From: a candidate division KSB1 bacterium
GTDB taxonomy: Bacteria > Zhuqueibacterota > JdFR-76 > DREG01
Direction of reading: 5' to 3'
Length of the DNA stretch: 6,852 nt
Assembly: GCA_022566355.1 (NCBI GenBank)
Contig: JADFJB010000173.1
Coordinates: 1-6,852 of the forward strand
The position numbers and the translations under genes were made by a program. The notes beneath the pieces are model-generated. The model was not told the origin of the DNA. It was given only the letters and a program-made list of their open reading frames with translations, and searched no databases. Each line of letters begins with the position of its first letter. The first letter of the stretch is position 1. Shown here one piece after another: positions 1 to 5,595 of the stretch.

Positions 1-1
1 A

Positions 2-1231
2 CCTGGCGATGAAGTAAGCGATATGTGCGATCCAAATCCAATTCTAGTGATTACAGGAAATGTAGACACCAATGTTCCTGGCAATTATACAATTACTTAT
101 ACTGCCACTGATTCCGTCGGGAACACCGCTACCGCCACACGAACGGTACGTGCGGTTGACACCCATGTTCCAGTTATCTCATTAAATGGCGACAATCCCT
201 TAACTATTGAATGTCCACTACCTTATGAGGAACCCGGCGCACAAGTGAGTGATCTCTGCGATCCAAATCCAGTTCTTGTGATTACCGGAAATGTAGACAC
301 CAATGTTCCTGGCAATTATACAATTACTTATACTGCAACTGATGCCAGTAACAACAGCGCATCCATGCAACGAACTGTAAATGTGGTTGATACAACACCA
401 CCAGTCATTGCCATAAACCCTGATATTATAACCCTGTGGCCGCCAAATCACAAATATGAAACCATTTCAGTAGAACAAGCTGTTGTTTCTGTTTCTGATG
501 TTTGCGATGTTGACCTCTCGATTAATGATGTTTTGATTGTTTCGGTGAGCAGTGACGAACCGGAAGATGCTAATGGCAACGGCGATGGTAAAACATTCAA
601 CGACATTGTTATTGCCGATGATTGTAAATCCGTTCAGCTCAGGAAAGAACGTCAGGGTGGTGGTAACGGACGGGTTTACACCATTCATTTCGAAGCTGTG
701 GATCACAGTGGTAATCCAGCAACGGCATCATACCAGGTTCAAGTTCCCCATGATAAAAAAGATATAGCAATGGATGAGGGTCCGGCTTACACAGTCTTGG
801 GTAACTGCAGCATTCCTTCAGCGCTGATAGCATCCAATATTGAGGAAAACCAGGATGGTATAAACGATGTAGAAAGCAAATTAGATGAGAAACAATTGAA
901 TGCTGAAACTAATTTTGATAAAAGCCAGGATTTAGATGAAACAAAATTGTTGAATGGATACCAACTATACCAGAACCATCCAAATCCTTTTAATCCGACC
1001 ACCGAGATCACATTTGCTCTTCCGAAAGCAGTTAATGTGAGCCTGGTGATCTACAATCTTTCCGGGCAGCTGGTGAGAACTTTGGTTTCCGGCCAGTTCC
1101 CGACAGGTGTTCATCGAGTTACCTGGAATGCCACAGATGACAACGGCATTCGTGTGGCCAGTGGTATGTACCTGTACGTGCTGAAAGCAGGTCAATATAT
1201 GGATAAGAAGAAGCTGTTGCTGATGAAGTAA
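2..1231 (+). CDS. Secreted Ig-like repeat protein with type IX secretion sorting tail (5' partial)
   Basis: The frame is open to the left edge (the first residues read PGDEVSDMCDPNP), so the ATG at 23 is internal and the gene starts outside the window; 409 residues are visible. In order they show: the end of one DUF5011/HYR-like Ig domain (about 1-52), a complete copy (about 53-130), and a domain opening with LWPPNHK (about 141-255) that ends VPHDKK. This third domain type is common beside HYR repeats in bacterial surface proteins. An acidic linker rich in D, E, N and K follows (about 256-316). The last 90 or so residues (NHPNPFNPTTEI, GMYLYVL, KKLLLMK) match the FlgD-Ig/Por-secretion tail that sends cargo through the type IX system and is usually cleaved. 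Cysteine pairs around DLCDPNP and IEC could form disulfides. The inferred role is a cell-surface or extracellular adhesive or structural protein; any catalytic domain would lie upstream. Confidence 0.9.
   Translation, partial: PGDEVSDMCDPNPILVITGNVDTNVPGNYTITYTATDSVGNTATATRTVRAVDTHVPVISLNGDNPLTIECPLPYEEPGAQVSDLCDPNPVLVITGNVDTNVPGNYTITYTATDASNNSASMQRTVNVVDTTPPVIAINPDIITLWPPNHKYETISVEQAVVSVSDVCDVDLSINDVLIVSVSSDEPEDANGNGDGKTFNDIVIADDCKSVQLRKERQGGGNGRVYTIHFEAVDHSGNPATASYQVQVPHDKKDIAMDEGPAYTVLGNCSIPSALIASNIEENQDGINDVESKLDEKQLNAETNFDKSQDLDETKLLNGYQLYQNHPNPFNPTTEITFALPKAVNVSLVIYNLSGQLVRTLVSGQFPTGVHRVTWNATDDNGIRVASGMYLYVLKAGQYMDKKKLLLMK
26..336 (+). repeat. Tandem Ig-domain repeat, 231-bp (77-codon) period
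   Basis: The coding sequence from about 26 recurs at about 257, exactly 231 bp later. Bases 56-105 and 287-336 are identical over 50 bp, including synonymous positions, and the flanking sequence is also very similar. Both copies encode CDPNPxLVITGNVDTNVPG followed by NYTITYTATD. Identity at the DNA level points to recent duplication or gene conversion between neighbouring domains, and more copies probably lie upstream. Confidence 0.9.
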
Positions 1232-1240
1232 GGCTGGGTT

Positions 1241-1268
1241 CTTGATGCTTGATGCTAGATATTTGATG
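1241..1268 (+). repeat. Degenerate heptanucleotide repeat (CTTGATG)
   Basis: Ten bases after the surface-protein stop codon are four consecutive 7-bp units: CTTGATG, CTTGATG, CTAGATA, TTTGATG. The first two are identical and the others differ at one or two positions. It is non-coding, just before the terminator hairpin. It may be a small slippage-derived repeat or part of a dispersed intergenic element. Confidence 0.5.
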
Positions 1269-1280
1269 AGTCGGAAAATT

Positions 1281-1317
1281 AAACCTGCCAGGATGGGGAA
1301 ACCTGGCAGGTTTTTTT
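1281..1317 (+). terminator. Rho-independent terminator after the surface-protein gene
   Basis: Arms 1281-1292 (AAACCTGCCAGG) and 1302-1313 (CCTGGCAGGTTT) pair perfectly over 12 bp around a 9-nt loop, and a T run extends to 1317. It lies 49 bp after the stop codon at 1231, as expected for the 3' end of that transcript. AAAATTAAA precedes the left arm, so it could also work weakly in reverse, but no convergent gene is present. Confidence 0.9.
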
Positions 1318-1417
1318 GTGTACGTAAATCCTGTGGCATTTCAAACCGTTGGGGTTATAAAATCCGGGGGGTTTTTTGTCTAGCAATTTGTCATGAGGAA
1401 TTATCTATGGGATATCC

Positions 1418-1446
1418 TTCTACTCAAATTTATCTTTGATTATAAT
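1418..1446 (+). promoter_or_regulatory. Possible promoter of the response-regulator gene
   Basis: A perfect TATAAT -10 hexamer lies at 1441-1446, 55 bp before the ATG at 1502. The matching -35 position (1418-1423, TTCTAC, 17-bp spacing) is poor, so this is tentative in such AT-rich DNA. No Shine-Dalgarno site precedes the ATG, only an A/T-rich leader. Confidence 0.3.
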
Positions 1447-1501
1447 TTCAGTAATAGTAATTTTAACCAAATATTGTGAATCTTATTTTTAAAATAAAAA
1501 A

Positions 1502-2878
1502 ATGCCATCAAACCAAATTACAAGCCATCCACAACATATAATCCTCATTGTCGATGATGACGCAAACATCTGCGAAAGCCTGAAGGATATTTTGACTTTT
1601 GAAGGTTTCAATTGTGTACTGGCCAATGACGGCAAAGAAGCATTAGAAATCATCAATCAACAAAGAATTGATCTGATGCTTCTGGATATTCGTTTACCTA
1701 GAATTGACGGCATGGAGGTGTTGAAAAAATCTATCTCAGAGCATTCCTACCTGCCAATTGTAATGATCAGCGGGCAGGGTACGATTCAATTGGCAGTAGA
1801 ATCGACTAAACTTGGGGCTTATGATTTTCTGGAAAAACCTCTCGATGCAGAACGTGTGTTAATTACGGTTCGTAATGCGTTACTCACAAACCAACTCAAA
1901 ATACAACGAGATAAATTACTTACAGAGTCACAACTTCGTTATAAAATGATCGGAACGGATTCAACCATGCAGAAAATTTTTGCGCTGATCGATCAGGCAG
2001 CAAACGTAGACAGCAAGGTTCTCATCACCGGTGAATCAGGTACCGGCAAAGAATTGGTAGCAAGAGCTATTCACTTGAACAGCAGTCGTGTAGGAAATCC
2101 ATTCATACCGGTGAATTGTTCCGCTATTTCGGAAAATTTGATTGAGAGTGAGCTCTTTGGCCACGTTAAGGGCGCCTTTACTGGCGCCATTTCCAATCAC
2201 CTGGGTAAATTTCAACGCGCCAATGGCGGCACCCTGTTTTTGGATGAAGTTGGCGACATGAGTTTAATGATGCAGGCGAAACTTCTTCGTACGATCGAAG
2301 ATAATATTGTAGAACCTGTGGGCAGTAATAAACCACAGGAAATATCTTTTCGAATTGTCTGCGCAACCAACAAAGATTTACGCAGCGAAATAAAGGAAGG
2401 GAATTTTCGTGAAGACCTGTACTTCCGCATCAACGTGATTCCAATCTACCTCCCAGCCTTAAGACATCGGCACAATGACATACGGCCCTTATCAGAGTTC
2501 TTATTGCAGCAAGTATGCACTAACGAAGGACTGCCGGACAAAAGATTTGCCGAAAATATTTGGCCCTTATTGATGGAATACGACTGGCCTGGCAACATCC
2601 GTGAATTGCGCAATATAATTGAACGTTCAGCCGTACTCTCCAACGAAATTTTAATTGATATCCCAATCATGCACCAGGCGATGCAAGACGGTCCTCTCAA
2701 TAAATCGGACCCACAACGAGAACAAACCTTACGGGAAGCGCGCGCTAAATTCGAAAAAGACTTTATCCTCAAAACCCTCGCGGCTCATGATGGCAGAATC
2801 CAGGAGTCTGCTCGATCTCTTGGCATTCAACGCAGCCATCTCTGGAAAAAGATGCAGCAGTATGGGATAAACCGATGA
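1502..2878 (+). CDS. Sigma-54-dependent response regulator, NtrC family (NtrX-like)
   Basis: This 458-residue cytoplasmic activator has the full three-domain plan. The receiver (about 12-128) has acidic D18-D20, phosphoacceptor D62 in LLDIRLP, S90 and K112 in EKP. The AAA+ domain (about 150-380) has Walker A GESGTGKE (177-184), the sigma-54-contacting loop GAFTGA (224-229), Walker B GGTLFLDE (242-249), sensor I around CATNKDL (287-293), arginine fingers R303 and R309, and sensor II WPGNIRELRN (362-371). A Fis-type helix-turn-helix (about 418-456) ends RSHLWKKMQQYGI. ISGQGTIQLAVESTKLGAYDFLEKP and the REARAKFEKDF lead-in to the DNA-binding domain resemble NtrX more than NtrC. By family knowledge, phosphorylation of D62 promotes ring assembly and ATP-driven opening of sigma-54 promoters. 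No histidine kinase gene lies beside it, so its partner and targets are unknown. The start is supported because the receiver begins 11 residues in, although no Shine-Dalgarno site is visible. Confidence 0.96.
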   Translation: MPSNQITSHPQHIILIVDDDANICESLKDILTFEGFNCVLANDGKEALEIINQQRIDLMLLDIRLPRIDGMEVLKKSISEHSYLPIVMISGQGTIQLAVESTKLGAYDFLEKPLDAERVLITVRNALLTNQLKIQRDKLLTESQLRYKMIGTDSTMQKIFALIDQAANVDSKVLITGESGTGKELVARAIHLNSSRVGNPFIPVNCSAISENLIESELFGHVKGAFTGAISNHLGKFQRANGGTLFLDEVGDMSLMMQAKLLRTIEDNIVEPVGSNKPQEISFRIVCATNKDLRSEIKEGNFREDLYFRINVIPIYLPALRHRHNDIRPLSEFLLQQVCTNEGLPDKRFAENIWPLLMEYDWPGNIRELRNIIERSAVLSNEILIDIPIMHQAMQDGPLNKSDPQREQTLREARAKFEKDFILKTLAAHDGRIQESARSLGIQRSHLWKKMQQYGINR

Positions 2879-2913
2879 GCTGTTTCATTTTCGGCTAATT
2901 AAAACTTATTTCA

Positions 2914-3060
2914 GAAGCACGAAATCCTAATTTCGAAATCCTAAACAAATCCTAATTTCTAAATCTCAATGTCTTAAACATGTTAAACCATCTTAAATTT
3001 GATTGTTATTTGAAAATTTATTATTCCGATATTGTTTAGATTTTTGTGCTTCGGATTTCT
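2914..3060. repeat. AT-rich intergenic repeat element with inverted ends
   Basis: GAAGCAC (2914-2920) is matched in inverted orientation by GTGCTTC (3046-3052), and the pairing continues inward imperfectly (about 13 of 16 positions). CTAAACAA (2941-2948) also has an inverted match in TTGTTTAG (3032-3039). Inside the left half, 2922-2940 recurs at 2947-2965 with 18 of 19 bases identical (AAATCCTAATTTC core, 25-bp period). AACATGTT at the centre (2977-2984) is palindromic. The whole could fold as a long cruciform. From memory, similar GAAGCACGAAATCC-type sequences recur between genes in several uncultured bacterial phyla; this was not checked here. Confidence 0.55.
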
Positions 3061-3100
3061 GATTTAATCGGTAAAATGGGGGTGGGGGTTCAAGATACTA

Positions 3101-3123
3101 TTCCTGACGAACTCACTCAGGAA
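3101..3123 (+). other. Small hairpin upstream of the peptide transporter
   Basis: TTCCTGA (3101-3107) and TCAGGAA (3117-3123) form a perfect 7-bp inverted repeat around 9 nt. There is no T run after it, so it does not look like a terminator. It lies 135 bp before the transporter ATG and could be an operator or a leader structure. Confidence 0.35.
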
Positions 3124-3247
3124 CAAAAATCTTCATCGTTTATTTTCAAATCATTATTATTCTGCTTTTATTAAAAAAACAACTTGCTTTTTAGAAATCA
3201 AAATTGTATTGTGCACTACTGCTAAGTATTAGTATTCATATTATTTC

Positions 3248-3253
3248 AAGGAG
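3248..3253 (+). promoter_or_regulatory. Shine-Dalgarno site of the peptide transporter
   Basis: AAGGAG lies 5 nt before the ATG at 3259. It is the strongest ribosome binding site in the window and fixes the start. The neighbouring regulator, mazE-like and ccmA genes lack a comparable site. Confidence 0.85.
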
Positions 3254-3258
3254 CTATC

Positions 3259-4707
3259 ATGTTTAAAGATCAACCTAGAGGACTGCCCGTTCTGTTTTTT
3301 ACGGAAATGTGGGAGCGGTTTAGCTATTATGGTATGCGGGCATTACTGGTTTTATTTATGACAGCTGCTGTGGCGGAAGGCGGCCTTGGTTTAGAAATTG
3401 CGATAGCGACCGCTATTTACGGTTTGTATACATTCGGTGTCTACGCAATGGCGATACCCGGTGGTTGGATTGCTGACAAATTGATTGGTCAACGCCGAGC
3501 CGTACTTATCGGCGGTATCATAATTGCTCTCGGACACTACACACTTGCCTTACCCATGCTATGGACATTTTACCTGGGCTTGCTCCTGGTAATTATGGGA
3601 ACGGGTTTATTGAAGCCAAATGTGAGCGCCATTGTTGGCGAACTTTATCCGGAGGGCGGGGCCAGACGTGACGCAGGGTTCTCGATTTTTTATATGGGAA
3701 TTAATGTTGGAGCAGTATTAGGTCAGTCAGTATGTGCCTTGCTGGGAGAAAAAGTTGACTGGCACTTGGGTTTTGGCGCCGCGGCTATTGGTATGACCTT
3801 CGGTATTATTCAATATGTTGCCGGCAAAAAGCACCTGCAAAATGTGGGCGAACTCAAAGGGGATTATGCCAAAGAGTCGAGTATAAAGGCAGCAAAGAAG
3901 CAATTCATTATTGGTATTGGCATTGTCCTGGCATTAATAGTAGCATTTGTGTTATATCTGCAAACCACTACATCATTTGATATCGTTAGTTTTGCCGAGA
4001 ACATCGGGCTTTCGATTACGGCAATAGCCTTTATATACTTTACTTTGATCATAATATTTGTGTGTAAAAATTCAAATGAAAAAAAACGTGTTGGATTAAT
4101 TTGGATTCTATTTCTCGGCGCGGCTCTTTTTTGGAGCGGTTTTGAACAAGCCGGCTCGTCGATGAACCTGTTTGCCAGGGATTTTACAGACCGAATGGCA
4201 TTTGGCTGGGAGGTCCCTACTGGTTGGTTGCAGAGCATCAACCCAATATTCATCGTAATTTTAGCGCCGGTCATGGGTATGTTATGGGTACGATTAGGTG
4301 ACAAAAATCCAAATATACCCATTAAATTTGGCATAGGGCTGGTTTTACTTGGAGTTGGATTTTTTGTAATAGCCTGGGGAGCTTCCTTTATAGAAGCGGG
4401 GAAAGTGAGTCCTATGTGGTTAGTCGTTACTTACTTTTTCCATACCGTCGGTGAATTGTGTCTGAGCCCGGTTGGATTGAGCAGTATCACGAAACTTTCA
4501 CCGGATCGTCTTGTCGGCCAGATGATGGGAACCTGGTTTATGGGCGCCGCGTTGGGCAACCTGATTGCAGGCCTTGTCGCTGGTTACATTGAAAAGCTGC
4601 CGCAAAATGAATTGTACGCAGTGGTTGCCGCTATTGTTATGGTATCTGGTTTTATGTTCTTGCTACTTCAAAAACCGATAAACAAGCTTTCCTGCGGTAT
4701 AAAATAA
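3259..4707 (+). CDS. Proton-dependent oligopeptide transporter (POT/PTR family, MFS)
   Basis: This 482-residue inner-membrane protein has about fourteen hydrophobic segments and the usual length for bacterial POT carriers, which import di- and tripeptides with protons. Helix 1 carries the family motif ExxERFxYYG as EMWERFSYYG (16-25), with E16, E19 and R20 all present. K119 in GLLKPN corresponds to the conserved substrate/proton-coupling lysine of helix 4. The second PTR signature is RDAGFSIFYMGINVGA (137-152). The C-terminal half has GFEQAGSSMNLF (around 294-305), E399 in HTVGELCLSP, matching the conserved helix-10 glutamate, and PDRLVGQMMGTWFMGAALGN (415-434). All key residues are present, so it is probably functional. 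The strong Shine-Dalgarno site sets the start. It appears monocistronic, with a long upstream spacer and a hairpin downstream. Exact substrate preference cannot be read from sequence. Confidence 0.96.
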   Translation: MFKDQPRGLPVLFFTEMWERFSYYGMRALLVLFMTAAVAEGGLGLEIAIATAIYGLYTFGVYAMAIPGGWIADKLIGQRRAVLIGGIIIALGHYTLALPMLWTFYLGLLLVIMGTGLLKPNVSAIVGELYPEGGARRDAGFSIFYMGINVGAVLGQSVCALLGEKVDWHLGFGAAAIGMTFGIIQYVAGKKHLQNVGELKGDYAKESSIKAAKKQFIIGIGIVLALIVAFVLYLQTTTSFDIVSFAENIGLSITAIAFIYFTLIIIFVCKNSNEKKRVGLIWILFLGAALFWSGFEQAGSSMNLFARDFTDRMAFGWEVPTGWLQSINPIFIVILAPVMGMLWVRLGDKNPNIPIKFGIGLVLLGVGFFVIAWGASFIEAGKVSPMWLVVTYFFHTVGELCLSPVGLSSITKLSPDRLVGQMMGTWFMGAALGNLIAGLVAGYIEKLPQNELYAVVAAIVMVSGFMFLLLQKPINKLSCGIK

Positions 4708-4725
4708 GATTAATTTACAAAAGTT

Positions 4726-4773
4726 GTCGTTGGCGAATTGGAAAAATTATTTTACTTCTAATTCGCCGACGGC
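4726..4773 (+). terminator. Terminator-like hairpin after the peptide transporter
   Basis: GTCGTTGGCGAATT (4726-4739) pairs with AATTCGCCGACGGC (4760-4773) over 14 bp, including two G-U pairs, around a 20-nt loop. The right arm is followed by TTCAATTTTGTT, a broken T-rich tail. Starting 18 bp after the stop at 4707, it most likely ends the transporter transcript. The large loop and interrupted T tract make it less certain than the one at 1281-1317. Confidence 0.6.
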
Positions 4774-4865
4774 TTCAATTTTGTTACCCTTTAAAAAATT
4801 TATTCCCTGACAAAATTTAGTATTTATTATTAAAAACGATTTCTTTTGTAAGTACTAATGTAATT

Positions 4866-5123
4866 ATGATAGCTAAAATTATTCAAGTCGGTAATTTTCG
4901 CGGTATCCGAATTCCAAAAACACTACTGGAACAAACTGGTTTTTCCGACGAGGTAGAGTTAGAGGTCAAAAATAATTATATCATTATTAAACCTGCTCAA
5001 AAACCCCGTAAGGGTTGGCAAGATAAATTTCAGACTATGGCAAAAAAAAGTGACGATGATTTAATGGATTCAAGTGAATTAACTCGCTTGAATCCCTGGA
5101 ATGATGAGGAATGGGAATGGTAG
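4866..5123 (+). CDS. MazE-like antitoxin, SpoVT-AbrB fold
   Basis: This is a complete 85-residue protein. The N-terminal swapped-hairpin (AbrB/MazE) DNA-binding domain covers about 3-47, with GNFRGIRIPKTLLEQ at 9-23 and the strand pair VELEVKNNYIIIKPA. It is followed by the family's PRKGWQDKF stretch and an acidic, tryptophan-rich tail ending NDEEWEW, the part expected to wrap and block a MazF toxin. The family neutralises MazF and represses its own operon. Position 11 is Phe where the family normally has Ser (GNS). The stop codon at 5121-5123 directly abuts the ATG of the mazF remnant at 5124. The start at 4866 fits the family N-terminus; no Shine-Dalgarno site is seen, and the upstream ATG at 4858 is followed at once by a stop. 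Confidence 0.9.
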   Translation: MIAKIIQVGNFRGIRIPKTLLEQTGFSDEVELEVKNNYIIIKPAQKPRKGWQDKFQTMAKKSDDDLMDSSELTRLNPWNDEEWEW

Positions 5124-5446
5124 ATGCAAGTATCAAGATTTGAGTTTATTAAATCAATCTTGATCCTACCAAAGGGAAGAGAAATAAAAAAAACCGCCCT
5201 TGTTTAATAATTTTACCGAATGAAATGAACCATTATATTAGCACAATCGTTATTGCACCAATGACCACAAAAATACATGGTTATCCTTCCCGGGTCAAAT
5301 GCAAATTTTCCGGCAAAGATTGCCAAATCGTTTTAGATCAAATCAGGTCTGTTTATAAATCTCGCTTAATCAAAAAGATAGGGAAAATAAAAAATAAAAC
5401 CCAGATTACGGTTTTAGAAATTTTACAAGAGATGTTTGCCTGGTAA
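5124..5446 (+). pseudogene. mazF: mazF toxin remnant, frameshifted near its 5' end
   Basis: MazF is an mRNA-cleaving endoribonuclease. The C-terminal two thirds is clear from 5225 (MNHYISTIVIAPMTTKIHG through LQEMFAW), but the N-terminal third is split between frames. From ATG 5124 one frame reads MQVSRFE, the usual MazF start. INLDPTKG then appears in the frame of the C-terminal part from 5153, just after an in-frame TAA (5150-5152). GREIKKT, the consensus continuation, appears back in the first frame (5175-5195). RPCLIILPNEMNHY then continues in the C-terminal frame from 5195. This implies a 1-nt loss in 5143-5152, and perhaps a compensated gain near 5174-5176 and loss near 5192-5195. Off-consensus residues (ILPNE for ISPNE, KDCQ for KDGQ, SVYKS for TVDKS) support decay. 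The catalytic Arg (RP, 5195) and Thr (APMT, 5264) codons remain. Sequencing or assembly error, especially at the A8 run 5186-5193, is the alternative. Confidence 0.85.
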
Positions 5447-5457
5447 ATTATTTGTTT

Positions 5458-5586
5458 AATTCATGAGTTCATTCTAAAAAGGTGGGATACCGATTCCATC
5501 GCTCTCATAAGTATTTGTTTTTATGTAACATTGCTTTTGGAAAAAGCGATTGCATCGGTTTTTAGAGTAGACTCATTCATCGAATT
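5458..5586. repeat. Long imperfect hairpin between mazF and ccmA
   Basis: Nested inverted segments cover almost all of this 149-bp gap. They are AATTC (5458-5462) with GAATT (5582-5586), 5464-5480 with 5559-5575 (17 positions, one mismatch and two G-U pairs), and 5489-5505 with 5543-5559 (14 of 17 match). The left arm carries an 8-nt bulge (5481-5488) and the loop is about 37 nt. No T run follows, so it is not a standard terminator. It could be a miniature mobile or REP-like element, or a structured leader of ccmA. Confidence 0.6.
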
Positions 5587-5595
5587 CAAATTCTT

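Larger units (their letters stand above)
2879..3258. other. 380-bp gene-free region with several structured elements
   Basis: No convincing gene is present on either strand. From left to right it holds: a short AT-rich spacer, the repeat element at 2914-3060, a G5-T-G5 run at 3078-3088, a 7-bp hairpin at 3101-3123, and an AT-rich leader with the ribosome binding site of the peptide transporter. A weak promoter candidate is TTGCTT (3184-3189) with TATTGT (3207-3212) at 17-bp spacing, but each hexamer has only three or four consensus matches. No clear terminator follows the regulator gene; a 5-bp AGCTG/CGGCT pairing just after the stop is too small to rely on. Confidence 0.6.

Noticed and set aside
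965-1339. 124-residue open frame on the - strand
   Set aside because: It is a shadow of the type IX sorting-tail coding region and crosses the terminator hairpin.
1343-1376. Second terminator at the AAACCG...GGGGGGTTTTTT stretch
   Set aside because: Only four or five outer base pairs form before mismatches; the G6-T6 run is suggestive but there is no stable stem.
1242-1439. 65-residue open frame on the + strand after the surface-protein gene
   Set aside because: It runs through the heptad repeat and the terminator hairpin; the translation has no recognisable features.
2922-2965. CRISPR array
   Set aside because: There are only two direct copies at a 25-bp period, almost no spacer between them, and no cas genes; they are part of an AT-rich palindromic element.
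3170-3200. Sigma-54 promoter for the peptide transporter using TTGC at 3184
   Set aside because: The required GG of the -24 element is absent at the right distance; the upstream bases are an A run.
3864-4334. 156-residue open frame on the - strand
   Set aside because: It lies wholly inside the peptide transporter gene on the opposite strand, with no motif or ribosome site.
5145-5155. Programmed ribosomal frameshifting as the way mazF is expressed
   Set aside because: The frame switch must occur after the TAA at 5150-5152, and the bases there do not form a classic slippery heptamer that keeps codon-anticodon pairing. Extra off-frame segments nearby fit decay or sequencing error better.
5458-5586. 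Integron attC site
   Set aside because: The hairpin lacks recognisable RYYYAAC and GTTRRRY core sites at its ends, and no integrase or cassette pattern is present.
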